A stretch of 64,000 nucleotides of DNA from a virus (IMGVR_UViG_3300023171_000011:1-64000); one strand, 5' to 3'. Counted from the stretch's first letter, positions 13,856 to 20,519 are shown. Notes: generated by a model from the letters alone, not told the origin. Numbers and translations are program-made.

Positions 13856-13931
13856 CGTAGTAGGAAGAGCGGTTCGAGTCCGCAGGATCTTTGATCTGAT
13901 AGTGTATCTGGCTAGCACACCTGCGTTATTT
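13856..13931 (+). ncRNA. tRNA halves in permuted order (3' half then 5' half)
   Basis: Exactly 76 nt between tRNA-Pro and tRNA-Gln. First comes a 3' half: GTAGG (13860-13864), variable AAG, T-arm AGCGG TTCGAGT CCGCA, then GGATC. Then, after TTT, a 5' half: GATCTGA, TA, a perfect D-arm GTGT ATCTGGCTA GCAC, A, and CCTGC (13920-13924). CCTGC can pair with GTAGG (5 bp, anticodon stem) and GATCT with AGGATC (5 bp, acceptor). The acceptor is two pairs short and the T-stem has an A-A mismatch. Either a permuted tRNA gene or decayed remnants. The anticodon would lie at the joint and cannot be read. Confidence 0.45.
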
Positions 13932-14003
13932 TACTGCCTAGTGTAATGGTAAGCACAACAGACTTTGATTCTGTTAGTCGGAGTTCGAATCTCTGGGTGG
14001 TAA
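13932..14003 (+). tRNA. tRNA-Gln (TTG)
   Basis: Acceptor TACTGCC/GGTGGTA (7 pairs, two G-T), D-arm GTGT/GCAC, anticodon stem ACAGA/TCTGT with loop CTTTGAT (anticodon TTG), T-arm CGGAG TTCGAAT CTCTG, discriminator A. 72 nt. Confidence 0.88.
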
Positions 14004-14005
14004 CG

Positions 14006-14077
14006 GTGATTCTGTCCGTAATGTAACGGAGCCGGTCTGTGAAATCGGTTATCAGGGTTCAAGTCCCTGGTTTCACA
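14006..14077 (+). tRNA. tRNA-His (GTG)
   Basis: Acceptor GTGATTC/GTTTCAC with two T-T mismatches, D-arm TCCG/CGGA, anticodon stem CCGGT/ATCGG with loop CTGTGAA (anticodon GTG), T-arm CAGGG TTCAAGT CCCTG. A G precedes position 1 (14005) and can supply the G-1 required by HisRS. Discriminator is A rather than the bacterial C. Confidence 0.85.
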
Positions 14078-14083
14078 CTAAAT

Positions 14084-14155
14084 ATTTCTGTACGTCAACG
14101 GATAGACTACGAAGCTACGAACTTCGGAATAAGGTTTCGAATCCTTTCAGAAATA
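14084..14155 (+). tRNA. tRNA-Arg (ACG)
   Basis: Perfect acceptor ATTTCTG/CAGAAAT, T8 A9, D-stem of three pairs with GG in the loop, perfect anticodon stem CGAAG/CTTCG with loop CTACGAA (anticodon ACG), T-arm AAGGT/CCTTT with a mismatch closing the loop, discriminator A. 72 nt. Confidence 0.85.
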
Positions 14156-14160
14156 CAAAT

Positions 14161-14240
14161 GCCCTGCTGACTTATGCAAACTGGTACAGCTACAAGTCTT
14201 AGAAACTTGGTTTTTCTCGGTTCGAGTCCGAGGTGGGGTA
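14161..14240 (+). tRNA. tRNA-Leu (TAG)
   Basis: Acceptor GCCCTGC/GTGGGGT (several G-T pairs), anticodon stem CAAGT/ACTTG with loop CTTAGAA (anticodon TAG), T-arm CTCGG TTCGAGT CCGAG, discriminator A. The D-arm is enlarged and the long class-II variable arm expected for tRNA-Leu is nearly absent, so this gene is structurally degenerate though the anticodon is clear. Confidence 0.75.
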
Positions 14241-14246
14241 CTAAAT

Positions 14247-14320
14247 ATGCTGTTAGCTCAGTCGGTTAGAGCGCCACTCTTATAAGGTGGAAGTCAAAGG
14301 TTCAAATCCTTTACGGCATA
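14247..14320 (+). tRNA. tRNA-Ile (TAT)
   Basis: Acceptor ATGCTGT/ACGGCAT, T8 A9, D-arm GCTC/GAGC, anticodon stem CCACT/GGTGG with loop CTTATAA (anticodon TAT), T-arm AAAGG TTCAAAT CCTTT, discriminator A. 74 nt, well formed. Anticodon TAT reads AUA directly; most bacteria use a lysidine-modified CAT tRNA instead. Confidence 0.9.
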
Positions 14321-14336
14321 CTTGTTAAATAGTCTG

Positions 14337-14368
14337 AGGCAGCAGTCGTGATGATAGCTGCCTTTTTA
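14337..14368 (+). terminator. Intrinsic terminator of tRNA cluster
   Basis: AGGCAGC (14337-14343) and GCTGCCT (14357-14363) form a perfect 7-bp stem, 13-nt loop, then TTTTT. It ends the tRNA transcript. Confidence 0.85.
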
Positions 14369-14604
14369 TTGTCGAAATAGATCGTAAATTATCCAAGAAA
14401 TCCCTTATTCCTACCAAAACGTCAAAATAAGCCTGTTTTCAAAAGCTTAATTCGACGAAATCTTATTTGATGGTCATTTGATAGACCTAAGTATTAAAGT
14501 GTCTTATATCGCTTTAAAATCACTTAAATGGGTAATTTTTATTTGATTGGCATTCGGAAAGAAAAGAAAGTGAAAATAAATGTTGACAGTATGAAAATTA
14601 AATT
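14369..14604. other. Non-coding spacer before replication operon
   Basis: About 235 nt without a supported ORF, hairpin or RNA gene. Its right end contains TTGACA (14583-14588), usable as -33/-35 element of the promoter at 14605. Confidence 0.4.
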
Positions 14605-14612
14605 TACATTTG
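14583..14612 (+). promoter_or_regulatory. Promoter TTG-N19-TACATTTG of replication operon
   Basis: A perfect TACATTTG box at 14605-14612 with TTG at 14583-14585. Transcription should start around 14618-14620, at the beginning of the structured leader. Confidence 0.7.
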
Positions 14613-14619
14613 TGATGTA

Positions 14620-14649
14620 ATGGCAAGATATTTGGAAGTAGTGAGCTGA
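14620..14649 (+). CDS. Possible 9-codon leader ORF
   Basis: ATG at 14620 encodes MARYLEVVS followed by TGA at 14647-14649. It spans the upstream strand (14635-14645) that pairs with the terminator loop, so its translation would block that pairing. ATG lies at the predicted transcription start. Very short, so coding status is uncertain. Confidence 0.3.
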   Translation: MARYLEVVS

Positions 14650-14718
14650 ATATCGTAAAGTCAATAAAGGCATTAAGAAACTGCCCCTGGAGAAACTCAC
14701 TACCTTCAGGGGTTTTTT
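14635..14718 (+). promoter_or_regulatory. Pseudoknot/attenuator leader with terminator before 14725 gene
   Basis: Terminator hairpin: CCCCTGGAG (14684-14692) with CTTCAGGGG (14704-14712), 9 bp, then six T (14713-14718), only 6 nt before the next ATG. Its loop holds CTCACTAC (14696-14703), the exact complement of GTAGTGAG (14638-14645). With one bulged C, pairing extends to GAAGTAGTGAG with CTCACTACCTTC, entering the terminator's 3' arm. Hence a pseudoknot or an antiterminator. Expression of the replication operon must depend on avoiding this terminator. Confidence 0.7.
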
Positions 14719-14724
14719 ATTTTT

Positions 14725-15012
14725 ATGGAAAATTTACAAGTAATCTGTCCAAAATGTAGTTCCTCTAATTATAGAGTTGAGCAAAGAGGTATTCACAAAA
14801 CAGCATTCTGCCAGGAATGTGATGCTTACATCAAGAATCTCCCACAAGGCGTACCGACAACACTTTTCTTTGGCAAGTACAAAGGCCGTACAATCGAATC
14901 TATGATGGAGAAGGATGAAGTGGGTTATCTTGTATGGTTGCTTACTAAGCCGGACTTAAAACCAAACTCCCTGCGTACAGCAATTGAGAAACATTTAATT
15001 AGCGGTAAGTAG
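14725..15012 (+). CDS. Zinc-ribbon protein with exoX-like C-terminal domain
   Basis: 95 aa. N-terminal zinc ribbon CPKC (Cys8, Cys11) and CQEC (Cys29, Cys32). The C-terminal part LFFGKYKGRTIESMMEKDEVGYLVWLL matches the small GKYKGxxIxE...DxxYLxWL module found at the end of exodeoxyribonuclease X-like and other DNA-processing proteins. It lies immediately after the terminator leader, first gene of the replication operon. Probably nucleic-acid binding; exact role unknown. Confidence 0.7.
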   Translation: MENLQVICPKCSSSNYRVEQRGIHKTAFCQECDAYIKNLPQGVPTTLFFGKYKGRTIESMMEKDEVGYLVWLLTKPDLKPNSLRTAIEKHLISGK

Positions 15013-15014
15013 TT

Positions 15015-15350
15015 ATGGCGGGTATACAAAAAAATAACGGATACATTTTCCCAAAATGGCTACCGCAAAAAATAAGTGCAAGCAGGATAAGATCAAGCAT
15101 GGATAAAAAAGATGCACTAAAGTGCTTTAGAAATTCATCAAGCGGTTTTATTAAAAAAAATGATCTTCGGGTTTATTTATTTGAAAAGTTTAAAAATAAA
15201 TGTGTTAAGTGCTCTTCAATGGATAAAATACAAATTGATCATATAATTTCGGTCAAGCGGTGTTTTGATAATCAATTATTCGATTTCTGCAATACTGAAG
15301 AAAATCTACAAGTTTTATGCATGAAGTGTAATACTACTAAATTACCCTGA
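15015..15350 (+). CDS. HNH endonuclease, small
   Basis: 111 aa, basic N-terminus, then the HNH core: KNKCVKCSSMDKIQIDHIIS (two Cys, Asp-His) and ENLQVLCMKCNTTKLP (Asn, two Cys). The zinc-stabilised beta-beta-alpha metal fold is complete. Such enzymes nick double-stranded DNA. Here it lies between two replication-operon genes with 2 nt spacing on its left and 1 nt on its right, as a mobile or recombination nuclease. Target unknown. Confidence 0.85.
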   Translation: MAGIQKNNGYIFPKWLPQKISASRIRSSMDKKDALKCFRNSSSGFIKKNDLRVYLFEKFKNKCVKCSSMDKIQIDHIISVKRCFDNQLFDFCNTEENLQVLCMKCNTTKLP

Positions 15351-15351
15351 T

Positions 15352-16086
15352 ATGGCTAGGCAAGAAAGAAATAGCGTAGATTATTTTCCGCACACAGTTA
15401 CTCACGGAAGAAAGATGTTTTATCTTAGGTCAAAGTATAAGAATGATGGTTATGCTGTATGGTTTATGCTGATTGAACAATTAGGTAGAACAGAGTATCA
15501 CTATCTTGATTTATCTGATGATATTCAACTTATGTATTTGTCAAGCGAATTTATGGTAAGCGAACAAGTGCTGAAAGATATTATTGATATACTTGTAAAA
15601 TTTGGTGATTTTGATGATGATTTATGGAATAATCATAAGGTTATTTTTAACGAAAAATTCAATCAAAGTATATCTGATGCTTACAAGAAAAGAAATAATG
15701 ACTGCATTTCAAAAGAGAACCTTTATAAGCTATTAGGGTTCCCTAATGAAAGTAAAAAAACCCCTAATAAGCCATTAAGTACAAGTGAAGTATCCGGTAG
15801 TACACAAAGAAAAGAAAAGGATATAAAAGAAGATAATATATATAGATTTTTTGATCATTTAAGTATAACTGTTGAGGAGGTTGAATCTCTGAAAAGTAAA
15901 GGTTATACTCAGATACAAATTGACGATATACTTGACGCAATCGAAAATAGTAAAAAAAATAAAAATTATAAGTCACTTCCTAAAACTGCTTTGATTTGGC
16001 TAAAGCGAAACGGAGAGCCGGCACAACAAAATGATAAACCCTTAAATCCACACGATGCAATTCTTAAAACCTTTAACCAACGATAG
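15352..16086 (+). CDS. DUF4373-domain protein, replisome-organiser-like
   Basis: 244 aa. The N-terminal ~130 residues match DUF4373 (Lin1244/Lin1753-type): YFPHTVTHGRKMFYLRSKYKNDGYAVWFMLIEQLG. This is a winged-helix domain found in phage replisome organisers and DnaD-like primosome proteins. The C-terminal half is linker plus a helical segment (EEVESLKSKGYTQIQIDDIL). It overlaps the PrimPol-helicase gene by 32 nt, strongly coupling the two. Likely role: bind the origin and load the helicase (inference). Confidence 0.75.
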   Translation: MARQERNSVDYFPHTVTHGRKMFYLRSKYKNDGYAVWFMLIEQLGRTEYHYLDLSDDIQLMYLSSEFMVSEQVLKDIIDILVKFGDFDDDLWNNHKVIFNEKFNQSISDAYKKRNNDCISKENLYKLLGFPNESKKTPNKPLSTSEVSGSTQRKEKDIKEDNIYRFFDHLSITVEEVESLKSKGYTQIQIDDILDAIENSKKNKNYKSLPKTALIWLKRNGEPAQQNDKPLNPHDAILKTFNQR

Positions 16087-18148
16087 CTCCTTACAGTTCA
16101 TGCCAGTAATGGCTGACAAGAAACCAATTCATCTTGAGTGGCAACACACAAAGAAAAACTATGATTTTTCTAGGGCCGAAGCTATCGGTTTAGTTTGTGG
16201 AAGCATCAGTGGTAACCTTGAGGCTATTGATTTGGATTTAAAATACGATCTAACCAAAACACTTTACGAAGAATACAAAAGAGCTATTCATGAGATAAAT
16301 CCAAAAATCCTTAAGAAGATAGTTGTTCAATCTACAGTAAGCGGAGGATATCATTTTATTTACCGATGTGAATATATTGAGGGGAACAAGAAGCTAGCTG
16401 AAAGACATACCACTAAGAACGAGAGACAACAAACTTATGATAAAACTTATGCAAAGTTAATCAGTGGTGATAAGCCGGAAAATTTAACTCAAGATCAGTT
16501 TATTTCTTTTTGTGAAGAGAAAGCTGCCAGAAGTAGAGATAACGACAGGACAAGAGTTTTACTAGAAACACGAGGTGAAAAAGGTTATATAGCTTGTGCT
16601 CCAACGAAAGGATACGAACTTAAACATCTTGACTTTGATAAAATAGAAACCATCACTAAAGATGAGAGGGAAGTTTTAATTAATGTTGCCTATAGTTTCA
16701 ACCAAGTTTTAAAGGAACCTCACCATGATCGCAAGATTGAAAGAAAAATTGTTAAAGGACTCACATCTATTGAAGACTATAACAATCGAGGAGACGTAGT
16801 TTCCTTGCTTGAGAACCATGGTTGGGAGCGAGTTGGTAAAAAGGGTAGCAAAATATTAATGAAGCGTCCTGGTGACACCAAAGCATCTCATTCAGGTAAT
16901 TTTGACGAGGAAAAGAATTGGTTTAGTGTTTTCAGTACCTCAACAGAATTTGAATCACAGACTCCTTATCAGCCTTATGCGGTTTACGCTATCCTTGAGT
17001 GTAACGGAAATTGGTCCGAGGTTCCTATAAAACTTTACGATCTAGGTTTTGGAGACAGAAGGGATGTTCTTGAGGCGAACACGATTGACGTTCCAACAAA
17101 TATTGATGCTACCGCAGATGCTACAGATTTTCTTGCTTCAAATATTGATTATGACGCTTACCTTGAGAAATGGAGAAACGGAACCTGGGAGAAAGGATTA
17201 ACAACCGGATCAAAATTATTGGATAATTATTTTTTGTTTAAAGAAGCGGATCTTGTTATTATAAATGGGATTGACAACGTTGGTAAATCTACTGTGATAT
17301 GGTATAAAGCAGTATTATCAGCAATGTATCACGATTGGAAATGGTTAATTTTTAGTTCTGAAAATAAGATTGGTGGTATTATCCGGAAGCTAATTGAATT
17401 TTATTGGTGCGAACCAATTGATAAAATGAGCTTAGAAAAATTCAAATATGCTAAGCAATGGGTAAGGGAACATTTTGATATTATAAAATCAAATGAAAAA
17501 CTATTCAATTACGAAGATATTTTGACAATTACTACTTTAGCAAAGACTAAAAAAGAATATAATGGTCTTTTGATAGACCCCTATAACTCTCTGAAAGTAG
17601 ATAGCCCATCAAAAAATAAAGGTGCTGGAAATTACGATTATCACTATGAGGCGGCAAGTAAGATTAAGCTTTATGGATCTTTAAATAATTTGAGTATCTA
17701 TATCAATACTCACGTAGGTACGGCTGCAGCAAAAAACAAAGACACGAAAACAGGATATACGAAAGCGCCTCAGAAAGAGGATAGTGAAATGGGAGTTATA
17801 TTCGCAAATAAGGCTGATGAATTTATCACAATACACAGGGTAACTCAACATGAAACCGAGTCTATTTTCACAGAGATACATATCCGCAAAGTTAAAGAAA
17901 CAGAGACAGGAGGAAATGTTACTAGGGCTAATGCGCCAATTATTATGCGGCCTAACGCTTTAGTTACCGGATTTGAAATATTACCTTATAAGTCTCATGC
18001 GGAGGTAGGAGAGAATCCTGTATTGATTTGGCATAACAAAATGCTAACAGAAAGTCAACAGTCGATATTCTCAGAACAAGTTTACGACAAACCGTCCCCT
18101 GTTGTACCTGAATATTCTAACCAACCTACAGCAGACTTACCTTTCTAA
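16055..18148 (+). CDS. Bifunctional PrimPol-like primase / replicative helicase
   Basis: 697 aa. N-terminal PrimPol-type domain: GLVCGSISGNLEAIDLDLKYD (about 45-65, the catalytic D-x-D pair) and VVQSTVSGGYHFIYRCE (about 90-106, the SGGxH motif). C-terminal RecA/DnaB-type ATPase: Walker A GIDNVGKST near residues 405-413, Walker B GLLIDPYNS near 502-510, and INTHVGTA further on. It synthesises primers and unwinds DNA at the fork, as T7 gp4 does with a different primase fold. An unusual acidic C-terminal tail ends TADLPF, like SSB-type tails. No DNA polymerase gene is seen in the window. Confidence 0.85.
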   Translation: MQFLKPLTNDSSLQFMPVMADKKPIHLEWQHTKKNYDFSRAEAIGLVCGSISGNLEAIDLDLKYDLTKTLYEEYKRAIHEINPKILKKIVVQSTVSGGYHFIYRCEYIEGNKKLAERHTTKNERQQTYDKTYAKLISGDKPENLTQDQFISFCEEKAARSRDNDRTRVLLETRGEKGYIACAPTKGYELKHLDFDKIETITKDEREVLINVAYSFNQVLKEPHHDRKIERKIVKGLTSIEDYNNRGDVVSLLENHGWERVGKKGSKILMKRPGDTKASHSGNFDEEKNWFSVFSTSTEFESQTPYQPYAVYAILECNGNWSEVPIKLYDLGFGDRRDVLEANTIDVPTNIDATADATDFLASNIDYDAYLEKWRNGTWEKGLTTGSKLLDNYFLFKEADLVIINGIDNVGKSTVIWYKAVLSAMYHDWKWLIFSSENKIGGIIRKLIEFYWCEPIDKMSLEKFKYAKQWVREHFDIIKSNEKLFNYEDILTITTLAKTKKEYNGLLIDPYNSLKVDSPSKNKGAGNYDYHYEAASKIKLYGSLNNLSIYINTHVGTAAAKNKDTKTGYTKAPQKEDSEMGVIFANKADEFITIHRVTQHETESIFTEIHIRKVKETETGGNVTRANAPIIMRPNALVTGFEILPYKSHAEVGENPVLIWHNKMLTESQQSIFSEQVYDKPSPVVPEYSNQPTADLPF

Positions 18149-18150
18149 CC

Positions 18151-18498
18151 ATGGACGAGACATACGCAATAAAAGTTTTAAGAAGCCTGGATACGCTACC
18201 AATTGATCAGTGGTATCCTTTTAAAAGCAACAACCATGCAGCCGACAAGCTGATGGAGGTGATTAAACTCAGAATAGACCTGTCAGGCGATTATCTCATC
18301 TCAAACGACTATACACACTTCAAAAGGATTGAACTACCTGAGAAGGTACCAAAATCAGTCGAAATGACTTATAAAATCGAATGGAAGCCGAACTCATACG
18401 AATTAAACGAATTTGAAAGAAACCTTCCTGATTTTGCTCCTAAAAAACTAACCAAAGAACAAGACAAAGCCTACCAAGCACGGAGGACAGATAAATAA
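18151..18498 (+). CDS. Hypothetical protein, 115 aa
   Basis: A soluble protein beginning MDETYAIKVLRSLDTLPIDQW, with a basic C-terminal tail (KKLTKEQDKAYQARRTDK). It starts 2 nt after the helicase stop, so it is part of the replication operon. No family recognised. Confidence 0.6.
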   Translation: MDETYAIKVLRSLDTLPIDQWYPFKSNNHAADKLMEVIKLRIDLSGDYLISNDYTHFKRIELPEKVPKSVEMTYKIEWKPNSYELNEFERNLPDFAPKKLTKEQDKAYQARRTDK

Positions 18499-18516
18499 AC
18501 TTAAAAACAAAACAAG

Positions 18517-18795
18517 ATGAAGAACACAATTTACCAATTACACGACACAGATAGTGTATTGGAACCAAACCCACACAAGATTGAATTTTATTGTTGCCAG
18601 ACAAATGAAATAGAACCATTGAGAGATGTTATGGAACTAGGGATAGTAATAACAGGAAAGGATTCGACAGGAGAGCATCTTCAAATTGATTTTAGTGCCG
18701 ACGAAGAGGAATTAGAAGAGTTGATGGAGTATCTTCGAAATTTACAACGTTACATTTCAAAATTTAATAAAGAAAGCAAACCTAAAGAACAATAA
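18517..18795 (+). CDS. Hypothetical acidic protein, 92 aa
   Basis: Beta-rich N-terminus, then a very acidic helix (DEEELEELMEYLRNLQRYIS). One Cys pair (FYCCQ). No recognised family. It is 1 nt upstream of the next gene, in the replication operon. Confidence 0.55.
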   Translation: MKNTIYQLHDTDSVLEPNPHKIEFYCCQTNEIEPLRDVMELGIVITGKDSTGEHLQIDFSADEEELEELMEYLRNLQRYISKFNKESKPKEQ

Positions 18796-18796
18796 C

Positions 18797-19132
18797 ATGA
18801 GAGATCAAAAATTTACAAAAGGACCATGGGAAATTAAACACTCTGAATCCAAAAATGCATTTAACATCGTAGGCACAATTCCGGGCGGTAAATACAAAAT
18901 AGCCCGACTGCCATATGAATCAGAGGAAAGATACAGCAAAATGATTAACGACATCTTCAAGAATGAATCGGAAGCCAATGCCAATCTTATATCTGCATCC
19001 CCTGAGCTTTTAGAAGCTCTACAAGGCATGATATTGGTCTGGGATAACCTAAGCGCCACATTCCCATTATTAATCGATGAGAAGGCTTATATTCAAGCAA
19101 AAGAAGTTGTATCTAAAGCATTAGGAGAATAG
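18797..19132 (+). CDS. Conserved phage hypothetical (TKGPWE / SPELLEAL family)
   Basis: 111 aa with two motifs common in phage and prophage proteins of unknown function: FTKGPWEIKHSESKN at the start and NANLISASPELLEALQGMI in the C-terminal half. The family is widespread among phages of many hosts. No enzymatic motif. It is located at the distal end of the replication operon with other accessory genes. Confidence 0.7.
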   Translation: MRDQKFTKGPWEIKHSESKNAFNIVGTIPGGKYKIARLPYESEERYSKMINDIFKNESEANANLISASPELLEALQGMILVWDNLSATFPLLIDEKAYIQAKEVVSKALGE

Positions 19133-19135
19133 GAC

Positions 19136-19573
19136 ATGGAACAAAGACAATTAATGTTCAGGGGCAAAAGCCTAGATACAGGAGAATGGGTTTATGGATA
19201 TGGAATTGTACAATGTACAGAATATAGCGAAGCTAGGATATTCAATCAGACAGGAGGTAATATGATGCACTCTTGGGCTGTTGATATAAACACAATTGGA
19301 CAATGGACGGGACTAGATGATAAAAATGGAACCAAAATATTTGAAGGTGATGTGGTTAAGTGGTCCACGACAAGATACCAAAGCTGCTATGAAGGTCACG
19401 ATCCTGATAAAAAGAATGAACTGATAACAATTGAATGGAAGTCTCCGGTAGAGTGGGATATGTGTTCTTTCTGTATTACAGAGTCATTTGATCTGTCTCA
19501 GAAAAACAACTCTTGTTTAACTGGTTCAGAAGACGGGTTATTAGTAATTGGCGATATTCACGAAGATAAATAG
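19136..19573 (+). CDS. YopX family protein
   Basis: 145 aa matching the YopX family of phage/prophage proteins: QLMFRGKSLDTGEWVYGYGI at the start, then VDINTIGQWTGLDDKNGTKIFEGDVVKW (the G-Q-x-T-G-L-x-D-x-N-G-x-x-I-F-x-G-D motif), and a C-terminal DGLLVIGDIHED. YopX proteins are small beta-barrel proteins of unknown function common in Firmicutes and Bacteroidota phages. Confident family call, unknown role. Confidence 0.9.
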   Translation: MEQRQLMFRGKSLDTGEWVYGYGIVQCTEYSEARIFNQTGGNMMHSWAVDINTIGQWTGLDDKNGTKIFEGDVVKWSTTRYQSCYEGHDPDKKNELITIEWKSPVEWDMCSFCITESFDLSQKNNSCLTGSEDGLLVIGDIHEDK

Positions 19574-19576
19574 GAG

Positions 19577-19747
19577 ATGACCTCTTTTGAAAAACATCTA
19601 GGTAGACCAATGAAACCAAACGAAGGAATACTTGAGAGAGAATACTATGTCTCCCTGGTTCTTAGTCCGGAGAAATTAAAAGCCAGATGGAAGTCCATGG
19701 GCCACCAACCAAAGCCCAAGCAGCTTGTTCTTTTTGAATCGGAATAA
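19577..19747 (+). CDS. Small protein, 56 aa, with possible beta-clamp-binding motif
   Basis: ATG 19577, TAA 19747. Begins MTSFEKHLGRPMKPNEG and ends PKPKQLVLFESE. The C-terminal QLVLFE fits the QL(S/D)LF consensus by which bacterial proteins bind the sliding clamp beta. A tail-located clamp motif in a tiny phage protein could anchor it to the replisome or inhibit the clamp (inference). It directly follows the YopX gene. Confidence 0.55.
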   Translation: MTSFEKHLGRPMKPNEGILEREYYVSLVLSPEKLKARWKSMGHQPKPKQLVLFESE

Positions 19748-19754
19748 TATTTGT

Positions 19755-19762
19755 TAGATTTG
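19755..19762 (+). promoter_or_regulatory. Promoter box TAGATTTG
   Basis: A perfect TANNTTTG 27 nt before the ATG at 19789, in the gap after the replication operon. Confidence 0.6.
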
Positions 19763-19788
19763 AATAGTTTAAACTAAAATTAAAAGTC

Positions 19789-20190
19789 ATGACAGCAACA
19801 AAAAAAGAAACAACTCCCCTAAAGGATGAAGCGGTATTGGATGCAAAAGCAGAAGCCTCTACTCAAGAAACTGAAAATCCAGAAGTAACTCCTTCAACAC
19901 CGGAAGATTACAAGAATGAAGTCGATGTTGCGGTAGAGTCTGCAAAAGGCCAAGACAGCCACATTGAAGCGAAAGACTTTGACGACAGCAAAGAGTCTAA
20001 GAAAATCATCAAAGACGATAAAGCTTTCCGTGAAGACTTAGAATCTGGTGATGCGAATACTTCGGGTTTGTCAGCTACACAATTGAGTGAGGTAAACAAA
20101 CCATTGGTTCCGGCACAAATTGGAGGTAAACCAGTATATGAGACTCAATCTCAATACCTATCTGCAATGGCAGCTCAAGGCAAGTTGTAA
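19789..20190 (+). CDS. Acidic protein, 133 aa, unknown
   Basis: Low-complexity, highly acidic and Lys/Glu/Asp/Ser/Thr-rich, with no hydrophobic core until the C-terminal QIGGKPVYETQSQYLSAMAA. It probably is disordered, perhaps a DNA mimic, scaffold-like or virion-associated protein. It has its own promoter and is followed by a terminator, so it is monocistronic. No family recognised. Confidence 0.6.
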   Translation: MTATKKETTPLKDEAVLDAKAEASTQETENPEVTPSTPEDYKNEVDVAVESAKGQDSHIEAKDFDDSKESKKIIKDDKAFREDLESGDANTSGLSATQLSEVNKPLVPAQIGGKPVYETQSQYLSAMAAQGKL

Positions 20191-20205
20191 AAAGTTAACT
20201 GCATT

Positions 20206-20240
20206 AAAAAAGCCCTGTATCAATCGACGCAGGGCTTTTC
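20206..20240. terminator. Bidirectional intrinsic terminator
   Basis: AAAAAGCCCTG and CAGGGCTTTT (20230-20239) flank a 12-nt loop. A-run on one side and T-run on the other allow termination of both the rightward acidic-protein gene and the leftward gene at 20247-20519. Confidence 0.85.
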
Positions 20241-20246
20241 TTGTTT

Positions 20247-20519
20247 TTAGGCTAGCGGTGCATTACCGAGAGCAAGTATAGCCGCCTGAGTCTCGGTACA
20301 AACCAGCGTGACCTGCAGGGTGGCCTCGTTTATGGGGTAGTTATAAGTCACATCTGTGATCCCTGTCGTTCTGTAGGCAGTAGGCCTTGTTTGAACAGCG
20401 ATAATTCGACTGGTACTGATAACTAATGTTTTTGCTGCTGTTGGAGCAGCAGAGTCCGCTAGGCCTGTTTCTGCTTTAGCTGGATTTGTGAAGGTTGTAA
20501 CTTGAATAAGGTTTCCCAT
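20247..20519 (-). CDS. Lone minus-strand gene, 90 aa, Ala/Thr-rich
   Basis: I chose ATG 20519 (MGNLIQVTTFTNPAKAETG) and not the further upstream ATG, whose extra residues cross promoter DNA. The product is Ala/Thr-rich and looks beta-structured (TAYRTTGITDVTYNYPINEA), reminiscent of small virion surface proteins. It is the only leftward gene between 5.6 and 60 kb. It has its own promoter box at 20592-20599 and shares a bidirectional terminator. Function unknown. Confidence 0.6.
   Translation of the reverse strand: MGNLIQVTTFTNPAKAETGLADSAAPTAAKTLVISTSRIIAVQTRPTAYRTTGITDVTYNYPINEATLQVTLVCTETQAAILALGNAPLA

Noticed and set aside
14583-14610. An E. coli-type sigma70 promoter (TTGACA, 16 nt, TACATT)
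   Set aside because: The same bases are explained by the Bacteroidota-type TTG and TACATTTG boxes that recur across the window. Listed as that type.
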